A stretch of 10,895 bases of DNA from Anaerobacillus sp. (GCA_007118195.1 SKSA01000049.1:1-10895); one strand, 5' to 3'. Positions 1 through 7,862 are shown, counted from the stretch's first letter. A program made the numbers and translations. The notes: generated by a model from the sequence alone, not told the origin.

Positions 1-5
1 GATTA

Positions 6-839
6 TTATCTTCTAAAGTTCCATTCATCATTAGCATATCTTTTTTCGACAATTTCTTGAACATAAGCAATTTCTTCGTCTGTTAACGTATAAGGCTGTA
101 GATTAACATTTAAGCCTACCTCAAATCCCTTTTTAAATGCTAATTCAGCACCTTCGATCGTAACCGTACTCTTACTTATTTCGTTTATAGCAACTGCTTT
201 TTGACTGAACCCTTTCAACAATCGTTCCCGTACTCGTTCATTTGGAAATTTAAATAAATCGAAAAGCTTATTTTCATCGATGTCTAAAATGATGGAGCCA
301 TGCTGTAATATAACATTTTTCTGACGTGTTTGAGCGCTTCCTGCTACTTTTCTACCTTCGACGACTAGTTCATACCAGCTCGGAGCGTCAAAACAAACGG
401 CTGAACGTGGTCGTTTTAACGTTTCAGTTTCTTCTTTTGTTTTTGGAACTGCGAAATAAGCATCAAGATCTAATTGTTTAAAGCCTTCTAAAACTCCTTC
501 AGAAATAACCCGATACGACTCTGTAACTCCTTTTGGCATCATCGGATGATCTTCAGTGACGATAACACTATAGGTAAGTTCATCTTCATGAAGAACTCCT
601 CTACCACCAGTAGGGCGGCGTACAAAGCCTAGTTCATACTGATTTACAGCATTTAAGTTAATTTCCTTATCAACCTTTTGAAAATAGCCAATTGACAATG
701 TCGCCGGATTCCAGCCATAAAAACGAATTGTAGGTTTAATTTTCCCTTCACTATGCCATTCTAATAAAGCTTCATCTAAAGCCATATTATAAGCAGGTGA
801 GCATTTACCAGAATTAATAAAGTTCCAAGTTTCTTTCAT
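6..839 (-). CDS. lipM: Octanoyl-[GcvH]:protein octanoyltransferase LipM
   Basis: This 277-residue protein belongs to the BPL/LplA/LipB fold superfamily. In B. subtilis, LipM moves the octanoyl group from octanoyl-ACP to the lipoyl-domain lysine of GcvH, the first step of cytosolic lipoate synthesis. The sequence shows RRPTGGRG near residues 74-81 (acyl-binding loop), an SAVCFDAPS segment whose Cys149 matches the family's catalytic cysteine, and [11 protein letters not shown] at about 162-172 with the conserved Lys164. Length fits the family (about 278). The ATG is preceded by AAGAGG about 8 nt upstream. It is divergent from yqhL and close to the glycine-cleavage genes, which fits because GcvH is its acceptor. 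LipL/LplJ are relatives, but the Cys and the B. subtilis-like context favour LipM. The stop codon lies 5 bp from the window edge, so no terminator is visible. Confidence 0.95.
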   Translation of the reverse strand: MKETWNFINSGKCSPAYNMALDEALLEWHSEGKIKPTIRFYGWNPATLSIGYFQKVDKEINLNAVNQYELGFVRRPTGGRGVLHEDELTYSVIVTEDHPMMPKGVTESYRVISEGVLEGFKQLDLDAYFAVPKTKEETETLKRPRSAVCFDAPSWYELVVEGRKVAGSAQTRQKNVILQHGSIILDIDENKLFDLFKFPNERVRERLLKGFSQKAVAINEISKSTVTIEGAELAFKKGFEVGLNVNLQPYTLTDEEIAYVQEIVEKRYANDEWNFRR

Positions 840-871
840 AATATATACCTCTTTTTAAAATAGATAATTTT

Positions 872-900
872 AATCTATAGTACATCAACGAAACTGTCAA
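872..900 (-). promoter_or_regulatory. Probable sigma-A promoter of lipM
   Basis: On the minus strand a perfect -35 box TTGACA (895-900) is followed after 17 bp by TAGATT (872-877), a 4/6 match to the -10 consensus. It lies about 35 bp before the lipM start codon. The inverted repeat ATAGAT-(7)-ATCTAT at 860-878 overlaps the -10 region and could be an operator or chance AT-rich symmetry. Confidence 0.55.
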
Positions 901-935
901 ACCTTTGAATTTTAATTCCCTTTTAATTTAAGGAA

Positions 936-944
936 TGTTATAAT
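936..944 (+). promoter_or_regulatory. Candidate extended -10 promoter reading towards yqhL
   Basis: TGT-TATAAT is a perfect extended -10 (TGn at 936-938, TATAAT at 939-944). There is no good -35 box at the usual distance (TTCCCT at 916-921). Transcription would begin near 951, at the left edge of the nested inverted repeat, giving yqhL a structured leader of about 240 nt. A second perfect TATAAT with a poor -35 lies at 1091-1096, beyond the repeat. Which of the two is used cannot be decided from sequence. Confidence 0.35.
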
Positions 945-956
945 TTATATTTGATA

Positions 957-1075
957 TAGTGAATTTCATAATCACCTAAATTGAGCCATATCAAACTATA
1001 TGTAGTTGCGTTTCGATTAACGCAACTACATATAGATACTTAAATGGCGAAAATATCGAATTATGAAATTCATTA
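957..1075. repeat. Nested inverted-repeat element (rod-shaped potential RNA or small palindromic insertion)
   Basis: Three pairs of complementary arms are nested around one centre. The outer arms are GAATTTCATAAT (961-972) and ATTATGAAATTC (1060-1071), extendable to 957/1075 with one G-U. The middle arms are GCCAT (985-989) and ATGGC (1044-1048). The inner arms are CTATATGTAGTTGCGTT (996-1012) and its perfect complement (1019-1035), with loop TCGATT. No T-run follows the stem on either strand, so it is not a standard terminator. No clear target-site duplication is seen at its ends. It fills about a third of the 355-bp lipM-yqhL gap. It could be a palindromic MITE-like or intergenic repeat, a small RNA, or a structured leader of yqhL. 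Confidence 0.7.
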
Positions 1076-1194
1076 GATAATATATTAATATATAATTGAA
1101 GCGGCTTCTAGGTTTAGTTTAAAATAATTAACGCTAGAGGCAACAAGATTTCACATTCAGATCGGTCATCGTAAAAGGAGTTGTCGTAAAAGAA

Positions 1195-1569
1195 ATGATG
1201 AATTTAATTTTAGCAATTATGACCGCAGTGTTAGTTTTTTTAATCTTCAGAAAGTTATTTAAACCAAAGTACTTAAAGGCACTCACTGAAGAGGAATTCC
1301 GCCAAGGCTACCGTAAAGCACAGCTAATTGATGTTAGAGAGCAGAGGGAGTTTGAAACCGGGCATATTTTAGGAGCAAGAAACATCCCACTTTCTCAACT
1401 TCGCCAACGTGCTGGTGAAATAAGACCTGACAAGCCTGTGTATCTTTACTGTCAAACAGGCAGTAGAACATACCGCGCTGCTGACTTCCTAAAGAAAAAA
1501 CACGGCTGTGAAGACTTAAGTCACTTAAAAGGTGGCTTTCGCAAATGGTCAGGTAAAGTAAAAAAATAA
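1195..1569 (+). CDS. yqhL: Membrane-anchored single-domain rhodanese YqhL
   Basis: This is a 124-residue protein with one N-terminal hydrophobic segment (about residues 3-18) followed by basic residues, suggesting a membrane anchor with the catalytic domain in the cytoplasm. The rhodanese domain covers about 28-120. It shows LIDVREQREFETGHILGARNIP (CH2A-like; LIDVRE at 44-49), the active-site loop CQTGSR with Cys86, and a C-terminal LKGGFRKW motif. Rhodaneses carry a persulfide on this cysteine and transfer sulfane sulfur; the substrate here is unknown. The best Shine-Dalgarno, AAAAGGAG at 1173-1180, lies 14 nt from the first ATG and 17 nt from the second, longer than usual, but no closer in-frame start exists. 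It is convergent with gcvPB through a shared terminator, and divergent from lipM as in B. subtilis. Confidence 0.9.
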   Translation: MMNLILAIMTAVLVFLIFRKLFKPKYLKALTEEEFRQGYRKAQLIDVREQREFETGHILGARNIPLSQLRQRAGEIRPDKPVYLYCQTGSRTYRAADFLKKKHGCEDLSHLKGGFRKWSGKVKK

Positions 1570-1603
1570 AAGGGCTGACTCTCTTGAGTCGCCCTTTTAT
1601 TTT
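1563..1603. terminator. Bidirectional intrinsic terminator between yqhL and gcvPB
   Basis: AAAATAAAAGGGC (1563-1575), one bulged T, GACTC (1577-1581), loop TCTT, GAGTC (1586-1590), then GCCCTTTTATTTT (1591-1603). The stem is GC-rich at its core and flanked by A/T runs on both sides, so it can stop transcripts from both directions. It begins inside the yqhL stop codon region and ends 4 bp before the gcvPB stop codon. Confidence 0.92.
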
Positions 1604-1607
1604 GATT

Positions 1608-3062
1608 CTAAGCTTTCTCATATCTTAAAATAGGTTTTCTAGCAGCCGTTGTTTCATCTAAGCGACCAATCACTGTATGATGTGGTGCTTCTTGAACAAT
1701 TTCAGGATTTCCTTCAGCTTCTTTAGCAATCTGAATCATGACATCAATAAACTCATCTAACGTTTCTTTCGTTTCTGTTTCCGTTGGTTCAATCATTAAA
1801 CATTCTTCCACGTTTAATGGGAAATAGATCGTTGGTGGATGGTAACCAAAATCTAAAAGACGTTTAGCCATGTCTAACGTTCTCACACCAAGTTTCTTTT
1901 GTCGTTTTCCCGAAAGAACAAATTCGTGTTTACAATGCTGTGTATATGGGGCCTCAAAATACGGTTGTAAGCGTCTAAACATGTAGTTTGCATTTAGTAC
2001 AGCGTCTTCTGATACTTTACGAAGTCCATCTGGTCCCATCGTACGAATATATGTGTATGCACGAACATTAATACCGAAGTTTCCGTAGTATGGCTTCACG
2101 CGACCAATTGATTCTGGTCGGTTGTAATCAAAGAAGTAACGGTCGCCATCTTTTGCAATGACCGGCTTTGGTAAATACGGGATTAAATCTTTTTTCACAC
2201 CTACTGGTCCACTCCCTGGTCCACCACCACCATGTGGCCCTGTAAATGTTTTATGAAGGTTTAAATGAACGACATCAAAGCCCATATCACCTGGACGAGC
2301 AATTCCTAAAATCGCATTTGAGTTCGCACCATCATAATAAAGTTTACCACCTGCATTATGAATAATTTCTGCCATCTCTACAATGTTTTCTTCAAATAAT
2401 CCTAAAGTATTAGGGTTCGTTAACATTAACGCTGCCGTATCTTCGCCAACTACTTCACGCAAATGATCTAAGTCAACTAAACCTTTTTCGTTTGAACGAA
2501 CAGTTATGGTATCAAAACCTGCAACAGTCGCTGAAGCTGGATTTGTACCGTGAGCAGAATCTGGACAAATAACTTTTGTACGGTGGAAATCACCATTCGC
2601 TTCGTGGAACGCACGAATTAACATTAACCCCGTCCATTCACCGTGAGCACCAGCAGCCGGTTGTAATGTCACTTCATCCATCCCAGTAATTTCTTCTAAA
2701 GATGTTTGTAAATCATACAGTAATTCAAGGGCGCCTTGAACCGTATCTTCACTTTGATAAGGGTGTATATGCGTAAAACCTTTTAACCTGGCAATATCCT
2801 CATTAATTTTCGGATTGTATTTCATTGTACAAGAACCCAGCGGGTAAAAACCTGAATCAACACCGTGATTTCGGTTTGATAATGCTGTATAATGACGAAT
2901 TAATTGTAATTCAGAAACCTCAGGTAATTCAGGTGCCTCATCTCTAATTAAATCGTTAGGGAGTAATTCATTTAGGACCGTTTCAGTCACATCTAATGAT
3001 GGTAAACTATAGCTTATTCTTCCAGGTTTACTTAATTCAAAAATTAACGGTTGATTATTCAT
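1608..3062 (-). CDS. gcvPB: Glycine dehydrogenase (decarboxylating) subunit 2, GcvPB
   Basis: This 484-residue protein is the C-terminal half of the split P protein of the glycine cleavage system. The GcvPA/GcvPB complex decarboxylates glycine and passes the aminomethyl group to the lipoyl arm of GcvH. The sequence has the PLP-binding lysine in [20 protein letters not shown] (Lys271), with the following glycine-rich loop. Upstream are HGTNPASA (171-178) and YYDGAN (242-247), typical of the fold type I active site. Length matches the two-subunit form (about 485-490), not the fused form of about 950. The ATG shares one base with the gcvPA stop (TAATG), and its GGAGGGAG ribosome site lies in the last gcvPA codons, so the two are probably translationally coupled. 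It is the last gene of the operon. Confidence 0.97.
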   Translation of the reverse strand: MNNQPLIFELSKPGRISYSLPSLDVTETVLNELLPNDLIRDEAPELPEVSELQLIRHYTALSNRNHGVDSGFYPLGSCTMKYNPKINEDIARLKGFTHIHPYQSEDTVQGALELLYDLQTSLEEITGMDEVTLQPAAGAHGEWTGLMLIRAFHEANGDFHRTKVICPDSAHGTNPASATVAGFDTITVRSNEKGLVDLDHLREVVGEDTAALMLTNPNTLGLFEENIVEMAEIIHNAGGKLYYDGANSNAILGIARPGDMGFDVVHLNLHKTFTGPHGGGGPGSGPVGVKKDLIPYLPKPVIAKDGDRYFFDYNRPESIGRVKPYYGNFGINVRAYTYIRTMGPDGLRKVSEDAVLNANYMFRRLQPYFEAPYTQHCKHEFVLSGKRQKKLGVRTLDMAKRLLDFGYHPPTIYFPLNVEECLMIEPTETETKETLDEFIDVMIQIAKEAEGNPEIVQEAPHHTVIGRLDETTAARKPILRYEKA

Positions 3063-4408
3063 TATTTTACTCCCTCCAATGCAGAAATAAGGTTGTCGAT
3101 CTCCTCTTTTGATCGAAGCTCAGTAATGGCAATCGTCATATGATTTTCGAATTCCGAAAAGTCTCTTCCTAAATCATAACCACCAATAATGCCTTGTTGT
3201 AATAATATTTCATTCACTTCTTTTACTGGCTTTGATAGCTTAATTACAAACTCATTAAAAATCGCATTTTTAGAAAAAGCAACGGTAAAGCCATTATTGA
3301 TAAATGATTTTTTTGCATAATTCGCTTTTTGAATATTTTGTAGTGCCATTTCCTTAATTCCAGCTTTTCCCAATGCACTCATTGCTACTGAAGCAGCTAG
3401 CGCATTTAAAGCTTGGTTTGAGCAAATATTTGAAGTAGCTTTATCACGTCGAATATGCTGTTCACGAGCTTGTAATGTTAATACAAAACCACGTTGTCCT
3501 TGATCATCAGTCGTTTGTCCAACTAATCTTCCTGGTACTTTACGCATTAGCTTTTTCGTTGTCGCAAAAAAGCCGCAATGAGGACCACCAAACTGGGCTG
3601 AAATACCAAATGGTTGTGCGTCGCCAACAACGATATCCGCACCGAACTTTCCAGGTGGTTTTAAAACGCCAAGTGCTAATGGATTACTTGAAACTACGAA
3701 TAATCCTTTTTTTGAATGAGCGATTTTTTCGATTTCTGCTAAGTTTTCAACATTACCGAAAAAGTTTGGATATTGAACGACAACACAAGCAGTTTCGTCA
3801 TTGTACTTTTGACTCAGATCATCAAGATTCGTAACTCCGTCTTCAATTTCAACTTCAACGACCGTTAAATTCTGACCTTTAGCATTCGTTTTAATTACTT
3901 CTCTCGCTTCAGGATGTACAGCTTTTGAAACAAGGATCGTTTTCTTTTTCGTTTGGCCCGCACTCATCATGGCTGCTTCTGAAAGTGCCGTTGGACCATC
4001 ATACATTGAAGAGTTTGCCAGATCCATTCCCGTTAATTCACTAATCATCGTTTGAAACTCAAAAATTGCTTGTAATTCACCTTGAGAAATTTCAGGCTGA
4101 TACGGTGTATAAGCCGTATAAAATTCCGATCTAGAAATAATATGGTCGACTACTGAAGGGATATAGTGTTCATAAACACCTGCACCTAAAAATGAAGTAT
4201 ATTCCCCACTATTAACATTTTTACTAGCCATTCTTCCTAATTCTTTTAAGATCCCAGGCTCAGATAGCGCTTCTTTTAAATCTATTTCCCCTTTAAATCG
4301 AACTTTTTCTGGAATATCAGCAAAAAGTTCTTCGATAGAATTGACTCCAATGGATTCCATCATTTCTTTTTTATCTTGCTCTGTTACTGGCAAATAACGA
4401 AATTTCAC
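3062..4408 (-). CDS. gcvPA: Glycine dehydrogenase (decarboxylating) subunit 1, GcvPA
   Basis: This 448-residue protein is the N-terminal half of the split P protein. It has the same aminotransferase-like fold as GcvPB but lacks the PLP lysine and acts as its partner. Recognisable family segments include [20 protein letters not shown] (about 80-99), a [12 protein letters not shown] stretch, and the conserved [10 protein letters not shown] and [19 protein letters not shown] regions in the second half. Length is normal. The start codon is GTG (4406-4408), preceded by AGGGGGA at about 8 nt. The next methionine is 16 residues in, too far from a ribosome site. The gene follows gcvT after 27 bp and overlaps gcvPB by one base, in one riboswitch-controlled operon. 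Confidence 0.97.
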   Translation of the reverse strand: MKFRYLPVTEQDKKEMMESIGVNSIEELFADIPEKVRFKGEIDLKEALSEPGILKELGRMASKNVNSGEYTSFLGAGVYEHYIPSVVDHIISRSEFYTAYTPYQPEISQGELQAIFEFQTMISELTGMDLANSSMYDGPTALSEAAMMSAGQTKKKTILVSKAVHPEAREVIKTNAKGQNLTVVEVEIEDGVTNLDDLSQKYNDETACVVVQYPNFFGNVENLAEIEKIAHSKKGLFVVSSNPLALGVLKPPGKFGADIVVGDAQPFGISAQFGGPHCGFFATTKKLMRKVPGRLVGQTTDDQGQRGFVLTLQAREQHIRRDKATSNICSNQALNALAASVAMSALGKAGIKEMALQNIQKANYAKKSFINNGFTVAFSKNAIFNEFVIKLSKPVKEVNEILLQQGIIGGYDLGRDFSEFENHMTIAITELRSKEEIDNLISALEGVK

Positions 4409-4435
4409 TTTAATTTCCCCCTTAGAATTAAAAGT

Positions 4436-5533
4436 TTAAGCGCGTTTATAAAATGGTGTTTTTACTACTTTTGCTTTTAAACGTTTTTTTCTTACTTGAA
4501 CTTCAACGATTGTATTTAATGGCGCAAACTCAACTTCAATGAGAGCTAAACCGACATTTTTATTTAATGTTGGTGATTGTGTACCACTCGTAATAGTACC
4601 TACTTGTTTATCGTCAACAAATACTTCGTAACCGTTTCGCGGAATTCCTTTATCGATCATTTCTAGACCAACAATTTTTCTCGATAAGCCTTTTTCTTTT
4701 TGAAGTATTAACGTTTCTTTCCCAAAGAAATCACTCTCTTTATCAACCTTCACAGCAAAGCCGATTCCTGCTTCTAGTGGGGTAATTTCACTCGTTAGTT
4801 CTTGGCCATATAAAGCAAGACGTGCTTCAAAGCGAAGTGTATCTCTTGCACCTAAACCACAAGGTAAAACTCCATCTTCCTTACCTACTTCTAATATTTT
4901 TTTCCATAACATTACAGCATCATTTTTTTGACAGTAAATTTCAAAACCATCTTCCCCTGTGTATCCAGTTCTTGAAGCTAATACTTTAGCTCCTTCAATC
5001 TCTACTCCATCTTTAAATTTAAAAAAAGTGATTTCCGCAAGATTGGTTGTTGTTAACTTTTGTAATAATTGTTCAGCAAGTGGACCTTGAATGGCAAGTT
5101 GGGCGATTTCCTCTGAGATATTCGTTAACTCGACACCATCAAATAGATGTTTCTCCATCCACTCGAAGTCTTTTTCAATATTAGAAGCATTTACGACGAT
5201 TAAATAGTCGTCATCAGCTTTTTTATAAATGATCAAATCATCAACGGTACCACCGTCCTCATAACACATTGCCGTATATTGTGCACCGCCAACCTTTAAT
5301 TTTGACACGTCGTTTGTCACTAATTTTTGTAAGTAACTTTCGGCATCTTCACCTTTAACGGCAAACTCGCCCATATGAGATACATCAAAAAGCCCTGCTC
5401 TTTCTCGAACTGCATGATGTTCTTCTTTAATGCTACTAAATTGTACTGGTAGATCCCAGCCACCGAAATCAATCGTTTTGCCACCGTATTCCTTATAAAC
5501 TTCGATAAGTGGTGTTGTTTTTAATTCAGACAT
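4436..5533 (-). CDS. gcvT: Glycine cleavage system T protein (aminomethyltransferase) GcvT
   Basis: This 365-residue protein releases ammonia from the aminomethyl-lipoyl arm of GcvH and transfers the one-carbon unit to tetrahydrofolate, giving 5,10-methylene-THF. The N-terminal folate-binding domain has [11 protein letters not shown] (22-32), a [10 protein letters not shown] stretch (49-57 region), and [11 protein letters not shown], where the Asp98/Asp99 pair matches the family's catalytic aspartate. [14 protein letters not shown] is the usual mid-protein signature. The C-terminal beta-barrel domain runs from about 280 to the end. Length is typical (362-366). ATG is preceded by GGAGGGAA at about 6 nt. 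It is the first gene of gcvT-gcvPA-gcvPB, 175 bp downstream of the riboswitch terminator. Confidence 0.97.
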   Translation of the reverse strand: MSELKTTPLIEVYKEYGGKTIDFGGWDLPVQFSSIKEEHHAVRERAGLFDVSHMGEFAVKGEDAESYLQKLVTNDVSKLKVGGAQYTAMCYEDGGTVDDLIIYKKADDDYLIVVNASNIEKDFEWMEKHLFDGVELTNISEEIAQLAIQGPLAEQLLQKLTTTNLAEITFFKFKDGVEIEGAKVLASRTGYTGEDGFEIYCQKNDAVMLWKKILEVGKEDGVLPCGLGARDTLRFEARLALYGQELTSEITPLEAGIGFAVKVDKESDFFGKETLILQKEKGLSRKIVGLEMIDKGIPRNGYEVFVDDKQVGTITSGTQSPTLNKNVGLALIEVEFAPLNTIVEVQVRKKRLKAKVVKTPFYKRA

Positions 5534-5708
5534 AAAATTCCCTCCATTTTCGTTAACCTCAACTAAACAAATTTTCTCTTCTTAAAGCTAGCTTGGCTAA
5601 TAGTTACATTTTTAGAAGCTTTTTGGAAAGATAGTTTTTTTCAGCTTTGAACGGTAGCAAGTGAACGATTGTCTATCCGTGCATAGCGTGAAGCTTTTTA
5701 GGACAATC
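5534..5708 (-). other. Long untranslated segment between riboswitch terminator and gcvT
   Basis: About 175 nt of gcvT leader lie beyond the terminator. I see no ORF with a ribosome site. It holds a 10-nt direct repeat (GAAGCTTTTT at 5615-5624 and 5690-5699 on the plus strand), the palindrome AAGCTAGCTT (5585-5594), and a 7-bp complementarity between 5667-5673 and 5702-5708 (GATTGTC/GACAATC) that would fold the sequence just past the terminator T-run. Its function, if any, is unknown. Confidence 0.4.
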
Positions 5709-5753
5709 AAAAAAGGACAGAGAAATACACTGTAAATGTATTTCTCTGTCCTT
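5709..5753 (-). terminator. Riboswitch-controlled intrinsic terminator upstream of gcvT
   Basis: A 17-bp stem (5713-5729 with 5737-5753; core GGACAGAGAAATACA) has a 7-nt loop and is followed on the minus strand by six or more T. The 5' arm on the transcript, GGACAGAG, includes the CAGAG that closes the P1 stem of the second glycine aptamer. The two foldings are therefore mutually exclusive: ligand-stabilised P1 should prevent the terminator. Confidence 0.93.
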
Positions 5754-5982
5754 AAACCAGAAAGTTTATTCCATAACTGATGAAAAGAAGGATCTTGAAA
5801 TGGAATTTTCCTCGTGGGTGGTCTTTTAAATCAACATAAGACACTCTCCAGAGTTGCGTCAAACAAGAGTCTTTTTGCCTGAGAGATTCACGGATTCGCT
5901 TGCTCCTTCGGCGCTGCTCCGTAGCTTTTCAAAAGCTTCAGAATTTTATAATTGCAGTCTCTCCCCTTGTTCTCATTCGCTA
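5744..5982 (-). promoter_or_regulatory. Tandem glycine riboswitch (gcvT leader)
   Basis: Two aptamers lie in series on the minus strand. Aptamer 1 has GGGGAGAGAC (5957-5966), the core GCGCCGAAGGAGCAA (5900-5914), and CTCTCAGG (5878-5885), enclosed by an outer ACAAG/CTTGT pairing. The upstream GCGAATGA leader resembles the kink-turn leader in the B. subtilis gcvT riboswitch. The linker GACGCAA leads into aptamer 2, starting CTCTGGAGAGTG (5842-5853), with AAACTTTCTGG (5757-5767) and the closing CAGAG (5744-5748). In the known family, glycine binding lets transcription continue into the glycine cleavage genes. The terminator arrangement here fits that 'on' switch. Aptamer 1 has an extra AGCTTT-TGA-AAAGCT hairpin, and aptamer 2 has a 7-bp ATTCCAT/ATGGAAT arm with a long loop. 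Confidence 0.95.
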
Positions 5983-5998
5983 CTATTAAATTATTAGA

Positions 5999-6027
5999 TT
6001 TATTCATGTTTTTTAAATCGTTGTCTA
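5999..6027 (-). promoter_or_regulatory. Possible promoter of the gcvT operon
   Basis: The minus strand shows TAGACA (6022-6027), 17 bp, then AATAAA (5999-6004), followed by the riboswitch start near 5982. The -10 match is weak, and neighbouring AT-rich hexamers could serve instead. The position, just upstream of aptamer 1, is where the promoter must lie. A palindrome ACTAATCATTAGT (6029-6041) sits directly upstream of the -35. Confidence 0.35.
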
Positions 6028-6028
6028 T

Positions 6029-6041
6029 ACTAATCATTAGT
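6029..6041. promoter_or_regulatory. 13-bp perfect palindrome in the gcvT/yqhH divergent promoter region
   Basis: ACTAAT-C-ATTAGT is a perfect dyad with a single central base. It lies between the presumed gcvT promoter and the yqhH promoter. It has the shape of a dimeric repressor site, but I recognise no regulator for it. In AT-rich DNA a short palindrome of this kind can also be chance. Confidence 0.3.
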
Positions 6042-6082
6042 AAGGTACTCTATATATTATCCTATCACTACGTATGTTTAAT

Positions 6083-6110
6083 TTGCAATCATTATTTTCA
6101 CCAATATAAA
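6083..6110 (+). promoter_or_regulatory. Probable sigma-A promoter of yqhH-yqhG
   Basis: TTGCAA (6083-6088, 4/6), a 16-bp spacer, and TATAAA (6105-6110, 5/6). Transcription would start near 6117, giving a 5' leader of about 54 nt before the yqhH ATG. This rules out the longer reading frame that opens at 5952 on the opposite strand of the riboswitch. Confidence 0.5.
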
Positions 6111-6170
6111 AGGGTTATCTTTTTTGGAATAGTAACTTTCCTAAAGCTAGACAAGAAAGGATCGGTGGCC

Positions 6171-7862
6171 ATGAATATTAATATTAATTTTGATTCTTCA
6201 TGGAAAGAAGGATTACTAAAAAAAGTGGAAGATGATGGCCCTTGGTCAAGCTGGGAATTATATAAGCTCGCCATGGAGGCTGAAAAGCATTTGTCGATTG
6301 AAGAGTTTTCTGGACTCGTTGCTCCTACGCACCTGCCAGAATTAACAATTTTCCCCCATCAACTTGAAGTTGCTAAAAAAGTCATTGAACAAATGAACGG
6401 AAAAGCAATTTTAGCGGATGAAGTTGGACTAGGGAAAACGATTGAAGCAGGTTTAATATTAAAAGAGTATATGATTAGAGGTTTGGTTAATAAAGCATTA
6501 ATTTTAGTACCTGCATCCCTTGTTTCACAGTGGTCACAGGAGCTCAACCAAAAATTTTATATCCCTGCAGTTCCACAAAGAAAAACTTATGTATGGGAGC
6601 AATGTGATGTTGTTGTTGCATCCATTGATACGGCAAAAAGAAATCCACATCGTGACATTGTTCTAAAACAAAACTACGATTTAATTATAATTGATGAAGC
6701 TCATAAATTGAAAAATAAAAAAACTAAAAACTATGAGTTTATTCAATGCTTAAAGAAAAAGTTTTGTCTTCTTCTAACTGCTACCCCAGTTCAAAATAAA
6801 TTAGAGGAGATATTCAATCTCGTATCATTATTAAAACCTGGACATTTAGGGGACGAAGAAAGTTTCGATAATGATTTTCGTTCAAGTAGTCGATCACCGA
6901 AAAATGATGAACGACTAAGAGAACTCGTTAACAAAGTAATGGTTCGCAATCGGCGTGAAGATACGGGGATTGAATGGACAAAACGTATTGTTGAAACAAT
7001 TAATATCTCATTTACAGAAGAAGAACAGCAATTGTACGATGCTGTAACCTCCTTAAAAAACAGCGGTACAAAAGAGGAAGATACAGTTATTAAAAATCAT
7101 TTTTCTCTTTTAACATTACAAAGAGAAGTTTGTAGTAGTCGTGAGGCTGCTTTTTTAACATTAAAAAACATGACAGAAAAGCTAGCAAACACACCTGAAA
7201 TTACTGCACAAACACAAAATATATTTAGAAAAATTGAACAAGTGCAAACAAACTCTAAAGCCGAAAAAGCGCTAGAACTTGTTCAAAAAATAGATGATAA
7301 AGTGATCATCTTTACTGAATATCGTGCGACACAACTATACTTACAATGGTTTTTTAACCAGCATGGTATTAGTTCAGTTCCATTTAGAGGTGGCTTTAAA
7401 CGTAGCAAGAAAGATTGGATGAAACAATTATTTAAAGATCATGCACAAGTGTTAATTGCAACAGAAGCAGGTGGTGAAGGCATTAACTTACAATTTTGCC
7501 ATAACATTATAAATTATGACCTACCGTGGAACCCAATGAGAATAGAACAAAGAATTGGGCGGATTCACCGCTTAGGCCAAGAAAAAGATGTACACATTTA
7601 TAATTTTGCGATTAAAAACACGGTTGAACAGCATATTTTATCACTTCTATATGATAAAATCCGCCTCTTTGAACGCGTAGTTGGTGAATTAGACGATATA
7701 TTAACGAAAATGGAATTAACGAACATCGAAGATCATATTTCCGACATTCTAATGAATTCACAAAGTAAAGGTGAGATTAAAGTGAAAATGAATCACTTAA
7801 GTGAATTAATTAAATTAAACGAGGGAGAGTCAGAAAGAGATGCAGCAGCAGGAGATTCATAA
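6171..7862 (+). CDS. yqhH: SNF2-family helicase-type ATPase YqhH (RapA/HepA-like)
   Basis: This 563-residue protein (B. subtilis YqhH is about 557) carries all helicase superfamily 2 / SNF2 motifs. Motif I is ADEVGLGKT (82-90, Lys89). Motif II is DEAH (175-178). Motif III is TATPVQN (203-209). Motif IV is VIIFTEYRA (378-386). Motif V is IATEAGGEGINLQ (429-441), and motif VI is QRIGRIHRLGQ (460-470). No nuclease or extra DNA-binding domain is visible. The nearest characterised relatives are RapA/HepA-type ATPases that recycle RNA polymerase, but RapA is about 970 residues and this is only the motor core, so that role is inference. The ATG at 6171 follows AAAGGA at 9 nt and falls downstream of the promoter. 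An open frame extends upstream to 5952 but crosses the gcvT promoter and riboswitch. It overlaps yqhG by 23 bp. Confidence 0.93.
   Translation: MNININFDSSWKEGLLKKVEDDGPWSSWELYKLAMEAEKHLSIEEFSGLVAPTHLPELTIFPHQLEVAKKVIEQMNGKAILADEVGLGKTIEAGLILKEYMIRGLVNKALILVPASLVSQWSQELNQKFYIPAVPQRKTYVWEQCDVVVASIDTAKRNPHRDIVLKQNYDLIIIDEAHKLKNKKTKNYEFIQCLKKKFCLLLTATPVQNKLEEIFNLVSLLKPGHLGDEESFDNDFRSSSRSPKNDERLRELVNKVMVRNRREDTGIEWTKRIVETINISFTEEEQQLYDAVTSLKNSGTKEEDTVIKNHFSLLTLQREVCSSREAAFLTLKNMTEKLANTPEITAQTQNIFRKIEQVQTNSKAEKALELVQKIDDKVIIFTEYRATQLYLQWFFNQHGISSVPFRGGFKRSKKDWMKQLFKDHAQVLIATEAGGEGINLQFCHNIINYDLPWNPMRIEQRIGRIHRLGQEKDVHIYNFAIKNTVEQHILSLLYDKIRLFERVVGELDDILTKMELTNIEDHISDILMNSQSKGEIKVKMNHLSELIKLNEGESERDAAAGDS

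Noticed and set aside
996..1035. Perfect 17-bp hairpin as an intrinsic terminator
   Set aside because: No T-run follows on either strand, and both flanking genes read away from it.
1334..1621. 95-residue minus-strand ORF
   Set aside because: It is antisense to the rhodanese catalytic region and crosses the bidirectional terminator; no ribosome site or recognisable domain.
3475..3834. 119-residue plus-strand ORF inside gcvPA
   Set aside because: It is fully antisense to a well-conserved gene, with low-complexity composition and no family resemblance.
3062..4408. Split P protein as a frameshifted gcvP gene
   Set aside because: The two-subunit GcvPA/GcvPB form is normal in Bacillaceae; each gene has its own start and ribosome site and a normal length.
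5952..6170. N-terminal extension of the yqhH reading frame (73 extra residues)
   Set aside because: It runs antisense through the glycine riboswitch and the gcvT promoter, has no ribosome site, and lies upstream of the probable yqhH promoter. The ATG at 6171 has a good site and gives the family's normal length.
6359..6547. 62-residue minus-strand ORF inside yqhH
   Set aside because: It is antisense to the Walker A region of the helicase; a frame shadow.
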